Positions 34,994 to 43,467 are shown, numbered from the stretch's first letter. The stretch is DNA of 45,928 nucleotides from Bacteroidota bacterium (GCA_013286235.1 JABDGE010000025.1:1-45928); one strand, 5' to 3'. Translations and numbers: made by a program. The notes: generated from the letters alone by a model not told the origin.

Positions 34994-36031
34994 ATGAAAG
35001 CAGCTTTTCCAGACACCAACGATCTTCCTGGGTCAAAAGCCGAAAGCAATCTTTCATTAATAAAGATTGCAAAACTGGTTTGGCAAATGGTAAAGCCTTA
35101 CCGCAAGTGGCTTTTGATAATTTTTGCTGCAATGCTGGTGGAAACCGGCGCAAGTTTGGCCACGCCATGGCCGCTAAAGATCATTATCGACAATGTTATA
35201 GGTCATCATAAGCTGCCGCAATGGCTATCCTGGATGGACGATATCTTCCGTCGCGAAAATAAGATCCAGTTTGCGGCTGTTGCAGCCATTACCGTAGTAC
35301 TGCTTGCCGCCATCGGCTCCCTGGCCACCTTTATCGACAATTATTTTACCGAAAGCGTAGCCCAATATGTTTCGAACGATTTAAGGCGCCGCATTTATCA
35401 CCATTTACAAAGGCTCTCCCTTGCCTACTACGACACCCATCAAACCGGCAAACTGCTGAGTACGCTCACCAGCGATGTGTCAACTATCCAGGATTTCGCC
35501 TCGTCAACATTGATGAATATCGTCGTCGACAACTTAACCATCGTGGGGATGCTCGGCATCATGTTTTTTTTAAGTCCTTGGTTTACTTTGGTTGCGGTTG
35601 TGGTTACGCCCTTCCTGCTGTTTTTTGTGGCTCGTTTTAAAAAAGCGATGAAAAAGGCAACCCACGAGGTGCGGGTAGACCAGGGCAATATGCTGGCGGT
35701 ATTGCAGCAAGGGCTCGAGTCAATCCGCGCGGTGAATGCCTTTGGCCGGCAGCAATTGGAAGAAGATCGTTTAAAAAAAGTAAGCCTCGAAACCGTAGGC
35801 GCTGCGCTTAAGGCACGAAAAGTAAAATCAGTTATTTCGCCGATAGTAAGCATAACCGTTGCAGGTTGTACGGCATTGGTAATTTGGCAGGGCGCCGACC
35901 TGGTTTTAAATCGCGTGATGACCGTGGGCACCTTAACCGTGTTTTTATGGTACATGAATAAGTTTTTTTTCGCCTGTGCAGGACCTGGCCAAAATGACCA
36001 GCACCATTGCCCAGGCAACGGTCGCATTTGA
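34994..36031 (+). CDS. ABC exporter, N-terminal membrane part (split by a frameshift)
   Basis: 345 codons. The first about 320 residues are the transmembrane domain of a type-I (MsbA-like) exporter: KIAKLVWQMVKPYRKWL, membrane helices, LRRRIYHHLQRLSLAYYDTHQTGKLLSTLTSDV (the coupling-helix region), and GTLTVFLWYMNKFF at the end. After the T8 tract at 35963-35970 the frame turns to nonsense (ACAGPGQNDQHHCPGNGRI). Removing one T would give MNKFFSPVQDLAKMTSTIAQ, the expected family sequence, and join it to the ATPase frame to make a protein of about 622 residues (34994-36860). It would be a half-transporter forming a homodimer that exports lipid, peptide or drug. As sequenced it cannot make a complete protein without slippage. 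Confidence 0.85.
   Translation: MKAAFPDTNDLPGSKAESNLSLIKIAKLVWQMVKPYRKWLLIIFAAMLVETGASLATPWPLKIIIDNVIGHHKLPQWLSWMDDIFRRENKIQFAAVAAITVVLLAAIGSLATFIDNYFTESVAQYVSNDLRRRIYHHLQRLSLAYYDTHQTGKLLSTLTSDVSTIQDFASSTLMNIVVDNLTIVGMLGIMFFLSPWFTLVAVVVTPFLLFFVARFKKAMKKATHEVRVDQGNMLAVLQQGLESIRAVNAFGRQQLEEDRLKKVSLETVGAALKARKVKSVISPIVSITVAGCTALVIWQGADLVLNRVMTVGTLTVFLWYMNKFFFACAGPGQNDQHHCPGNGRI
35963..35970 (+). other. T8 homopolymer carrying a +1 frameshift
   Basis: Eight T follow ATGAATAAG. Seven would keep the exporter in one frame (K-F-F-S-P-V-Q-D-L). Slippery U8 tracts can give transcriptional or translational slippage, but a homopolymer miscall or a phase-variable or degenerate tract would look the same. 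Confidence 0.85.
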
Positions 36032-36860
36032 GCGTATTCAAGCTATTTTGGATACCGAAATCATCGTAAGTGAAAAACCGGATGCTGCAGAGCCTCAGCG
36101 ATTTAACGGTGATATTGTTTTTGACAATGTGTCGTTCGCATATGTGCCGGGGGCTCCGGTGCTGGATGGACTTAGCTTTGCGATCAAACCAGGAGAACAA
36201 ATTGGGATCTGCGGTCCAACGGGATGCGGGAAATCGACAGTTATAAGCCTGATTGCCCGGTTTTACGATCCCACAGCCGGCCGTGTATTAATTGATGGTA
36301 ACGAGATCACCGGTTTCAGCCTCGATGGACTGAGATCGCAACTGGGATTTGTTTTGCAGGATACGGCCTTGTTTTACGGGTCGGTTTTAGAAAACATCGC
36401 CTATGGCCGGCCGGATGCCACGCGTGAGGAAATTATGGAAGCTGCAATAATGGCCAATGCCCATGAATTTATCAGCAGGATGCCCTATGGTTATGATACA
36501 CTGGTAGGCGAGCGGGGGATTACGTTATCGGGAGGCCAGCGGCAGCGCATTGGCATTGCAAGGGCGGTGGTGCGCAACTCGCCCATATTGTTGCTCGACG
36601 AGCCCACAGCCTCGCTCGACCCCGAAGCGGAGAAAGTTGTGATGGAGGCACTTGCCAAACTTATGGAAGGGCGAACGGTTATCACGATAGCCCATCGTCT
36701 GGGCACGATCTGCAATTCAGATAAAATAATTGTGCTGCGCAATGGACGTGTGTTTGAAGAAGGCACCCATGACGACCTAATGGCATTGCAAGGCATATAC
36801 GCCCGTTCGTACAATGTTCAGTCCGAAGCAAGGCACGAGAATCATAAAATTACGCTATAG
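35976..36860 (+). CDS. ABC exporter, C-terminal ATP-binding part (split by a frameshift)
   Basis: 294 codons from a GTG at 35976 that is only the first start-like codon after the frameshift, not a credible start. The nucleotide-binding domain is complete: Walker A GPTGCGKST, Q-loop VLQDTALFYG, signature LSGGQRQRIGIARAVV, Walker B ILLLDEPTASLD and switch His in IAHRLGTI. No ribosome binding site precedes it, and the membrane domain's last helix continues into this frame (VQDLAKMTSTIAQATVAFERIQAIL), which shows it is the second half of the gene at 34994. All catalytic residues are intact, so any loss of function is recent or the frameshift is an artefact. Confidence 0.85.
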   Translation: MQDLAKMTSTIAQATVAFERIQAILDTEIIVSEKPDAAEPQRFNGDIVFDNVSFAYVPGAPVLDGLSFAIKPGEQIGICGPTGCGKSTVISLIARFYDPTAGRVLIDGNEITGFSLDGLRSQLGFVLQDTALFYGSVLENIAYGRPDATREEIMEAAIMANAHEFISRMPYGYDTLVGERGITLSGGQRQRIGIARAVVRNSPILLLDEPTASLDPEAEKVVMEALAKLMEGRTVITIAHRLGTICNSDKIIVLRNGRVFEEGTHDDLMALQGIYARSYNVQSEARHENHKITL

Positions 36861-36877
36861 TGTCAAGTCAGCAGTAA

Positions 36878-36909
36878 TCGAATGTCTTTTTCAGACCAAA
36901 GACATTCGA
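36878..36909. repeat. 12-bp perfect inverted repeat after the ABC gene
   Basis: TCGAATGTCTTT (36878-36889) and AAAGACATTCGA (36898-36909) are perfect arms with an 8-base loop. A second small hairpin TCAGG-ACC-CCTGA follows at 36911-36923. There is no T run, so it is not a standard terminator. It may stabilise the mRNA end, terminate imperfectly or bind a protein. Confidence 0.7.
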
Positions 36910-36981
36910 CTCAGGACCCCTGACCATGATAAAAGCAGTATCTTTAAAAGAATGAATACACCATAATTAACAACAGTCGCC

Positions 36982-38001
36982 ATGTTTCAACGCACGATAA
37001 TTGTTTTTCCGGATGATACGGTTAAGTCCATCATCGACGCAATAAACGGCGCCCATAAATCAATCCTGATCAAAATGTTCCTCTTTTCAGACCCTGAATT
37101 GCTCGACGCGGTTATTTCGGCAAAACAGCGGGGCGTGCACGTAAAGGTAATGCTTAACCCGGCTCGGAGGAGCGGGGAAGAGGAAAATGAGGCATCGAGA
37201 GCAAGACTGGTTGCTGCCGGTATAGAGGTGCGTGATACAAGCCCGGATTTTATTATTACCCATGAAAAATCAATGGTGGTTGATGAAAAGCTTGCCTTTG
37301 TGAAATCAATAAACTGGGAAACCAAAAACCTCACCGACACGCGCGACTATGCCATCGTTACCAGCCATCCGCATGAGGTGAAGGAAATTATGCTTTGCTT
37401 TGAGGCAGACTGGCACCGGACGAACTTTGAACCGGATGGCGGCGCCAAACTGATCTGGTGCAGCCTGAACGGAAGACAGCGCATCGCGGATTTCATCGAC
37501 CATGCCCAGCACACGCTCTTTATACAAAACGAGCGCTACCAGGACCTCGTAATTATCGAGCGGATTGTACGCGCCGCAACCAGGGGTGTAAAAGTACACG
37601 TAATGGTGCCGCCGCCGCATACACTCAAAATGGAGAAACTGGTTGAAGGTGTCGGTGGGTTAAGGATCATGAACGATATCGGCATTAAAATACATAAACT
37701 GAAACATTTAAAGTTGCACGGTAAAATGCTTTTGGCTGACGGATGCCGGGCTATCGTCGGTTCCATCAATCTTGCGCCTGGCAGCTTTGACCACCGGAGA
37801 GAACTTGCCATAGAGGTACACGATGAGGATGTGGTTGAACGCCTGCAAAAAATAGCCCATCACGATTGGAAGCACTCTCACCCGATCGACTTGTCGGATG
37901 AGGGTTTGTTTGAAGATTTGGAAAACCGCGGCATGGGAGGTTCAGAGAAGCTTGTTCTGCATATCAACGAAAAAGATCACCCAAAAAAGCATAATAAATA
38001 G
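36982..38001 (+). CDS. Phospholipase D-like / cardiolipin synthase-like protein
   Basis: 339 residues with no signal peptide or membrane segment. Two HKD motifs are intact: HEKSMVVD (His94, Lys96, Asp101) and HGKMLLAD (His246, Lys248, Asp253), the latter followed by IVGSINLAPGSFDHRRELAIEV. Each half starts with a strand-helix unit (DAINGAHKSILIKMFLF; DFIDHAQHTLFIQNERY). The two-HKD fold covers cardiolipin synthases, phospholipases and nucleases. At 339 residues and without N-terminal helices it is shorter than typical cardiolipin synthases (about 480), so it may be a soluble phosphodiesterase. It follows the ABC exporter by 121 bp. Confidence 0.87.
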   Translation: MFQRTIIVFPDDTVKSIIDAINGAHKSILIKMFLFSDPELLDAVISAKQRGVHVKVMLNPARRSGEEENEASRARLVAAGIEVRDTSPDFIITHEKSMVVDEKLAFVKSINWETKNLTDTRDYAIVTSHPHEVKEIMLCFEADWHRTNFEPDGGAKLIWCSLNGRQRIADFIDHAQHTLFIQNERYQDLVIIERIVRAATRGVKVHVMVPPPHTLKMEKLVEGVGGLRIMNDIGIKIHKLKHLKLHGKMLLADGCRAIVGSINLAPGSFDHRRELAIEVHDEDVVERLQKIAHHDWKHSHPIDLSDEGLFEDLENRGMGGSEKLVLHINEKDHPKKHNK

Positions 38002-38010
38002 CCGGAATTG

Positions 38011-38691
38011 CTACAATAAGGAGCTAACCAGGTAAGCGACAACAGAAACAGCTGTACCGTACATAAATACATCATAGGATATCCGCAGCAAGCGGAACTT
38101 CTTCCCTAAAACGCGCCCCTGCCAGTAAATATCTTTTATCAGAGTTCCGTATAAAAACTCGTTATCATTCATCATTTGCCGTATACCATAATCATAATCC
38201 TCCAAACCCATTTTGTAGTAGCTGCCAAAAAATAAAAGATTTACCGTCTTTTTTTCAACCTGCTCCCGTGTAAATGTGCCTTTAGGAATGTTTGGCCGTG
38301 TCGCCAATACGGAATAGATGATCGCAACCACATTCACGACAAGCAACAAGACGGTAGGAATAATCAATTTTGAATTCAAAACAAATTTTCCGATCACCAG
38401 GCCAATAACCACCGAAATGATAATAGAGTTCACGGAGATCATAATAAAAGCTTTATTATCCGCCATCACGCTCAACCGCTGGTGATTAGAGGAAGAATTC
38501 CTGAACATGGTTTGTACGGCGCGGAGATGATGTTTATTCTTCTTGAGCTGTGACGCATAGCTTCCGAATGCATCTGCTGAATCGGGCCGCTTCCTTTCTG
38601 AGGCGTCATCTGTCAATTTTTCTAACGGTGGATTGTCCATGAAATGCTGTGCTGTTTGCTGAATCAATAAAATTGCCCTGGTGTTATTCAC
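38011..38691 (-). CDS. Stand-alone Pycsar-type membrane effector domain protein (PycTM/DUF5706)
   Basis: 226 residues from a GTG at 38691, or 209 from the ATG at 38640; neither has a clear ribosome binding site. From about residue 58, VQTMFRNSSSNHQRLSVMADNKAFIMISVNSIIISVVIGLVIGKF matches the Pycsar effector transmembrane domain. Next come a second hydrophobic segment, ATRPNIPKGTFTREQVEKKTVNLLFFGSYYKMGLEDYDYGIRQMM, and a C-terminal helix, giving about three membrane segments. In many Bacteroidota this domain is fused behind an HD phosphohydrolase; here only a short polar N terminus remains. In Pycsar immunity a pyrimidine cyclase makes cCMP or cUMP, which triggers such effectors to damage the membrane. 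No cyclase is in the window. The family assignment is from recalled motifs. Confidence 0.75.
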   Translation of the reverse strand: MNNTRAILLIQQTAQHFMDNPPLEKLTDDASERKRPDSADAFGSYASQLKKNKHHLRAVQTMFRNSSSNHQRLSVMADNKAFIMISVNSIIISVVIGLVIGKFVLNSKLIIPTVLLLVVNVVAIIYSVLATRPNIPKGTFTREQVEKKTVNLLFFGSYYKMGLEDYDYGIRQMMNDNEFLYGTLIKDIYWQGRVLGKKFRLLRISYDVFMYGTAVSVVAYLVSSLL

Positions 38692-38876
38692 CGGAGCTTT
38701 TTTCTTTAAGGGCCGCCGCCGTAACGCGGGATATGGCGTTTTGCCGCGCTGCCAAAAAACTATGTCAATTTTTATCTAATATATTATTTTTCTTTATAAG
38801 GTTTTCCAGATTTAATATTATAAATTTAATCCTGATTCCCCGGTTAAATTAATATCCTGTACACAGACCACACTAT

Positions 38877-40535
38877 ATGGTTAAATCGGCGCTATTATAT
38901 CTTTTTTTATTTTTTGTTTTGGATGCCCGCGCCCAAAATAATCCTGGCGGACAACAAACAAGCGGTACAGACCTTAAGCGCCCGCGGCTGGTGATTGGTA
39001 TTGTTGTGGATCAGATGCGTTGGGATTACCTTTACCGGTACTACGACCGGTATTCGGCCAACGGAGGATTTAAGCGACTTTTGAACGAGGGTTTTTCCTG
39101 CGAAAACACATTTATCCCCTATATCCCAACCGTTACAGCTTGCGGCCATACCAGCATTTATACAGGGTCGGTGCCTGCAATAAACGGCATTACCGGAAAT
39201 GAGTGGTGGGATTATGATTTGGGCAAGGACGTGTATTGCACAGAAGATGACAATACAACAACGATAGGTGGCGCCACCAGGGCCGGCCAGATGAGTCCGC
39301 ACAACTTATTGGTGACGACGATTGGTGACGAATTGCGGCTCGCCACTAATTTTCGAAGTAAGGTTATCGGCATTGCCCTTAAGGACCGTGCAGCGATATT
39401 ACCTGCCGGGCATAGCGCCAATGCGGCGTACTGGTACGAGGAGGCTACCGGGAACTGGATATCCTCGTCGTATTATATGAGCGAATTACCGGGGTGGGTG
39501 AAGGAGTTAAATGCGAAAAAATTGCCCGACCAATATTTTTCGCTTGGTTGGAACACGATATATCCGCTTAATACCTACGTTCAAAGCACGCCGGATGTGG
39601 AGCCCCATGAATACCGGCCGTTTGGCCGGGCTGCCAAAGGATTTCCATATGACTTGAGCCAGTTTGCGGGTAAAAACTATGGCATTTTGCATGTAACTCC
39701 CTATGGCAACACCTTTACGCTTGAAATGGCCAGGGCTGCCATAAACGGTGAAAGCCTTGGCGCAGGGACCGAAACTGATATGATGGCGATCAGTTTATCA
39801 ACACCAGATTATATCGGTCATACATTCGGGCCAAATTCCGTCGAAGCAGAAGACGATTTTCTCCGGCTTGACAAAGATCTTGGCGATTTTCTCGACTTCC
39901 TTGATAAAAAGCTTGGGAAGGGCGGCTACCTGGTTTTCCTCACTGCCGACCACGGCGCAGCCCATGTACCTTTTTTTATGGCCCAGCACAAAATCCCCTC
40001 GGGAAATGCGGTTGACACTACTTATAGCGGCGATTTAAACAAATTGCTCAAAGCCCGTTTCGGGTCGGACAAATTACTGATTGATGTTTCGAATTACCAG
40101 GTTAAGTTAAATCGCAGTTTGATAAAACAACTTCACATTAGTAAGGATACAGTCGACAAAATTATTCTCGATTATCTATCCGCTCAGCCAGGCATCTACC
40201 GTGCGTTTGTTATAGATAAAATTAATGAAACTACGCTGAACGCAACCATCAAAACAGCCGTAATCAACGGCTATTACCCCCAGCGGAGCGGAGATATACA
40301 ACTGATATTTAAACCGCAATGGATAGAAAATTTTGAAAACGGGGGAACAACCCACGGGGAATGGAACCCCTATGATTCGCATATTCCCCTGCTTTGGTAC
40401 GGATGGAATATAAAGCCGGGACATACCAGCAGGGAAACGTACATGACCGATATTGCATCTACCATCGCTTCGCTGCTTCATATTCAAATGCCCAGTGGTT
40501 CTGTGGGGCATGTTATAACAGAAATATCACCATAA
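38877..40535 (+). CDS. pafA: PafA-like alkaline phosphatase
   Basis: 552 residues, close to the known PafA length (about 546). Signal peptide ends LDARAQ at about 20. Alkaline phosphatase superfamily features are GIVVDQMRWDYL (metal Asp45), PTVTACGHTSIYTGS with nucleophile Thr87, GITGNEWWD supplying the Asn, LKDRAAILPAGH with the Lys-x-Arg pair characteristic of PafA, STPDYIGHTFGPNS and TADHGAAHVP for zinc binding. PafA is a calcium-activated, phosphate-insensitive phosphomonoesterase of Bacteroidota that releases phosphate in the periplasm. The gene is followed 62 bp later by the CotH-like gene on the same strand, which may share its transcript. A related phosphodiesterase specificity is possible. 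Confidence 0.83.
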   Translation: MVKSALLYLFLFFVLDARAQNNPGGQQTSGTDLKRPRLVIGIVVDQMRWDYLYRYYDRYSANGGFKRLLNEGFSCENTFIPYIPTVTACGHTSIYTGSVPAINGITGNEWWDYDLGKDVYCTEDDNTTTIGGATRAGQMSPHNLLVTTIGDELRLATNFRSKVIGIALKDRAAILPAGHSANAAYWYEEATGNWISSSYYMSELPGWVKELNAKKLPDQYFSLGWNTIYPLNTYVQSTPDVEPHEYRPFGRAAKGFPYDLSQFAGKNYGILHVTPYGNTFTLEMARAAINGESLGAGTETDMMAISLSTPDYIGHTFGPNSVEAEDDFLRLDKDLGDFLDFLDKKLGKGGYLVFLTADHGAAHVPFFMAQHKIPSGNAVDTTYSGDLNKLLKARFGSDKLLIDVSNYQVKLNRSLIKQLHISKDTVDKIILDYLSAQPGIYRAFVIDKINETTLNATIKTAVINGYYPQRSGDIQLIFKPQWIENFENGGTTHGEWNPYDSHIPLLWYGWNIKPGHTSRETYMTDIASTIASLLHIQMPSGSVGHVITEISP

Positions 40536-40597
40536 ATTTATAGTTTAAAACCGGCCAACATCCATAAAAATATGTCACCAACAATAAACCTGCAATT

Positions 40598-41629
40598 ATG
40601 AAACGTCTTTTTTTCGTAGGGCTGTTGCTCATCCTGATCGGGGCAAAGCCAGCTTCATCTCAACAGTATGTCAACAAGTCGCGCTTTTTCAGCGACACGT
40701 CCATTATAAATGCGTCCATTACCTTTAACCTGAAAAACATTCATTCCAAAAGGAGCAAAGAGGGCTTTATTTTTCCCGCGGTATTTGAGTGCAAAATCGG
40801 CGACAGCCTCAACGTAAAGGATGCTGTCTCGCTCGAAATAAGGGGGCATTTCAGGCGTAACTACTGCTACGTACCGCCGCTCAAAGTTATTTTTAAAAAC
40901 AACTCTTCCGCAGCCTTTTATCACCTTAAGTCGCTTAAGCTCGTAAACGCATGCATGATATCCAAAGATTATGACCAGTATCTTTTAAAAGAATATCTAT
41001 GTTATAAACTTTATAATCTGATAACTGATAAAAGCTTTCGCGTTCGCCTTTTGAACCTTAGCTACTGCGATAGCAGCGGCAAGAAAAAGACGGTTACCCA
41101 GCATGCGTTCCTTTTAGAGGATATAAAAGAACTTGCAAAAAGAAATGATTTCTCCGAATGGACCGGGGGTAACGTCCCTACGGAGGCATCCAACCGAAAG
41201 CAGACAACCCTTGTCTCAATATTTGAATACATGATCGGCAATACCGACTGGTCAATTGCTGTGCAGCATAACATAAAGCTCATAGTTCCGAATGACAATC
41301 CGAAGTCGAGGGCTTATGCCGTACCATACGATTTTGACTACAGCGGGATGGTAAATACAAGTTATGCAGTGCCCGACGAACGGCTTGGTATCCAAAGCGT
41401 ACGCGACCGGGACTACCGTGGATTCCCAAGGACGATGGAAGAGCTAAACGAAGTGATCGACATCTTTAATAAGCAGAAAGACAACATTTACGCTACAGTA
41501 AACAACTTTAAACTGTTAACATCTGCTACCAAAGGGGAGATGTTAGAATATCTCGATCAATTTTTTCTACAGATAAACAACCCCGAAGAAGTAAAGAGCC
41601 TGTTTATAACAAATGCCCGGACACAATGA
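40598..41629 (+). CDS. Secreted protein with CotH-like kinase-type motifs
   Basis: 343 residues with a signal peptide ending ASSQQ at about 22. It is not a named family to me, but the order of motifs resembles CotH-type atypical kinases: VSLEIRGHFRR (77-87), a helix DQYLLKEYLCYKLYNLI (126-142), FRVRLLNLSYCDSSG, QHAFLLEDIKEL, NTDWSIAVQHN (215-225) with Asp217 and Asn225 where the catalytic loop D-x-x-x-x-x-x-x-N would fall, and YDFDYSG (244-250), equivalent to the W-D-F-D metal site. If right, it is an exported kinase-fold protein. The neighbouring PafA-like phosphatase makes a phosphorylation/dephosphorylation pairing conceivable but unproven. Confidence 0.6.
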   Translation: MKRLFFVGLLLILIGAKPASSQQYVNKSRFFSDTSIINASITFNLKNIHSKRSKEGFIFPAVFECKIGDSLNVKDAVSLEIRGHFRRNYCYVPPLKVIFKNNSSAAFYHLKSLKLVNACMISKDYDQYLLKEYLCYKLYNLITDKSFRVRLLNLSYCDSSGKKKTVTQHAFLLEDIKELAKRNDFSEWTGGNVPTEASNRKQTTLVSIFEYMIGNTDWSIAVQHNIKLIVPNDNPKSRAYAVPYDFDYSGMVNTSYAVPDERLGIQSVRDRDYRGFPRTMEELNEVIDIFNKQKDNIYATVNNFKLLTSATKGEMLEYLDQFFLQINNPEEVKSLFITNARTQ

Positions 41630-41739
41630 TAATGGAATAAATATTAAACATCTTTGGTCTTGTAAATAGGCGGCCCCTCGTTGAAAATTGCAGCCGTTGC
41701 CCTGTATTTGAGAAAGAAATGGCTGTTATAGCATTTGCC

Positions 41740-41968
41740 CAGTATTTCTGTGATCAGCCGCACGCCTGTTTTATCAGGTAGCAAAGATCTAAAAGTATAG
41801 TATCAAACGAACAATCCCTTAGGCACAAAGCCCTTTTGCATCGCTAAAACTTACGCAATGTGAAATTAATGGCGCTTTAATTTGTTCAAATAAAAAAACT
41901 TCTACCAGGATGAAGTCTCCAGGATTGTCTTCGATGATCAAAACAGACAGACTGCCTTTATTTGGCAT
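41740..41968 (-). pseudogene. Decayed receiver-domain gene (response regulator remnant)
   Basis: On the minus strand an ATG at 41968 opens 49 codons reading SVLIIEDNPGDFILVEVFLFEQIKAP before a stop at 41819. In another frame, 41784-41740 reads LLPDKTGVRLITEIL. Both parts match the intact receiver at 42017-43048 (SILVIEDNPGDFALIEDLLFEQIESP and SLPDKTGAPLIEEII), so this is a broken copy with frameshift and loss of the middle and C terminus. It fills most of the 387-bp gap 41630-42016; I see nothing else in the rest. Confidence 0.75.
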
Positions 41969-42016
41969 GATTTTTTTGCTTAATAGCCATGGCAACTAAG
42001 CCGGGATGCTACCTCT

Positions 42017-43048
42017 TTACTCAGTTTTCCCCAATAACGCCTGGAAATCCTCCACCCTCGACTTATCAGTTATATTTTTGACGATCTCGTCCAGTTCGAA
42101 CACAGACTTTAAAATATAGTCAAGTATCAACTTCTTTTCTTCCTCAGATTCGTTGGTGTTCCTGATTAGCGGCACCAGGCCCATTATGCGCGACATCGGC
42201 GCCCGTACAACGTGCGATTGGATCCAGGAAATTTCTTTTAACCTTGTATTCTGGCTTTCTATCGCCTGCACATATTCCAGTCGTTCCGTAATGTCTGTTG
42301 CAGTAACAATGTTTGCCCTTCTTCCTTTATACCATACCGGTGCAACACGAATGTCAACATTCCTGAGGCGGCCGTCTTTTAGTCGATGAATCACTACGTG
42401 ATGGGAATAGTCACTTTGACCCTGCTGATCCCGTTCAATGTTTCGTTCCAATTCGGGGATATCTTCAGCGGGCCTTATATCTCTCAGGGTCATCGACAAA
42501 AGCTCATCACGGCTATACCCATAATGAGTAACCATGGCACGGTTCACATCCAAAAAGCCAAGCGACACCAAGTCTACTACCCACATCGGTTGCGGACTGA
42601 AGTTAAATAGTTCACTATAGCGCAGTTCTGATTGTTCATGGTTTGAAATAATTTTCCTGCGTTCAATGCTGTAGATGATACTCTTATATAAAGTCATAGA
42701 AGTTAGATCATCTTTAAGGATATAGTCTGAAATCCCCAATGAAAGCGACTTTACCCCAAATGAGAAATCGGCATACCCGGTAAACACGATCACAGGCGTA
42801 CTTTTACTCAAGCCAATTATCTCTTCAATCAGCGGAGCGCCTGTTTTATCGGGCAACGAAAGGTCTAATAAAATTACATCATATTTATTATCAGCCAGGA
42901 TATCCGCGGCGCCCGAACAGGTTGTGGCCCGGCTTATTTCCGGCGATTCAATTTGTTCGAATAATAAATCTTCAATAAGGGCAAAATCTCCCGGATTATC
43001 TTCAATAACCAGTATTGAATATCCAATTTTGTCTTTAAGGAGGTTCAT
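42017..43048 (-). CDS. Response regulator with PAS domain and kinase-like dimerization helix (REC-PAS)
   Basis: 343 residues. The receiver domain (about 10-125) has VIEDNPGD, phospho-acceptor Asp62 in LLDLSLPDKTG and TGYADFSFG. A PAS domain follows (about 145-258: FNFSPQPMWVVDLVSLGFLDVNRAMV to ATDITERLEYV). The C terminus has WIQSHVVRAPMSRIMGL (about 275-291), which looks like a HisKA helix with His279, but no ATPase domain follows. It may accept or relay phosphate, or dimerize with the kinase at 43454. It overlaps the upstream receiver gene by 4 bp (ATGA), so translation is coupled. It is not a DNA-binding regulator. Confidence 0.85.
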   Translation of the reverse strand: MNLLKDKIGYSILVIEDNPGDFALIEDLLFEQIESPEISRATTCSGAADILADNKYDVILLDLSLPDKTGAPLIEEIIGLSKSTPVIVFTGYADFSFGVKSLSLGISDYILKDDLTSMTLYKSIIYSIERRKIISNHEQSELRYSELFNFSPQPMWVVDLVSLGFLDVNRAMVTHYGYSRDELLSMTLRDIRPAEDIPELERNIERDQQGQSDYSHHVVIHRLKDGRLRNVDIRVAPVWYKGRRANIVTATDITERLEYVQAIESQNTRLKEISWIQSHVVRAPMSRIMGLVPLIRNTNESEEEKKLILDYILKSVFELDEIVKNITDKSRVEDFQALLGKTE

Positions 43049-43467
43049 TTGTTGGGGATGGACACGATATTAATCCAGAATTCTTCGATCTTGCTAATAG
43101 CCCTCACAAAATCCAATACATCAATGGGCTTGGTAATATAGCAGTTGACATGGTTTTTATAGGAAACCAGGATATCCTTTTCAGCCGATGAAGTCGTAAG
43201 GATGATAACAGGGATGTGCTTAAACTTTTCATGGTTTTTTATAAACAGTAATACTTCCTGTCCGTTGATTTTTGGCAGGTTAATGTCCAGCAGAACAATT
43301 CCGGGTAATTGTTCGCGATCGGTCAGGCTTTCGAAATAAGTAATTGCCTCCCTGCCGTCGCGTTTAACGGTTATTTCGTTCACAATCTTAAATTCGGCGA
43401 GCGCTTCTGTTGTGAGTAAAATATCGCCCTCGTTATCCTCTACAAGCAGGATGTTAATTGGTTTCAT
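43045..43467 (-). CDS. Single-domain response regulator (CheY/Rcp1-like)
   Basis: 140 residues, one receiver domain and no output domain. Key residues are the acidic pocket VEDNEGD (9-15), phospho-acceptor Asp61 in LLDINLPKINGQEV, Thr91 and Thr92 in ILTTSSAEKD, and Lys113 in ITKPI. The LPKINGQEVL form is like Rcp1 regulators that pair with PAS/GAF bacteriophytochrome-type kinases. Its start overlaps the end of the histidine kinase gene by 14 bp and its stop overlaps the REC-PAS start, so all three form one tightly coupled operon and probably one phosphorelay. With no effector domain, output must be by protein contact or phosphate transfer. Confidence 0.92.
   Translation of the reverse strand: MKPINILLVEDNEGDILLTTEALAEFKIVNEITVKRDGREAITYFESLTDREQLPGIVLLDINLPKINGQEVLLFIKNHEKFKHIPVIILTTSSAEKDILVSYKNHVNCYITKPIDVLDFVRAISKIEEFWINIVSIPNK

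Noticed and set aside
35976..35978. GTG as an independent start of a separate ATPase gene
   Set aside because: No ribosome binding site, and the residues just after it continue the last membrane helix of the upstream frame, so it is one split gene.
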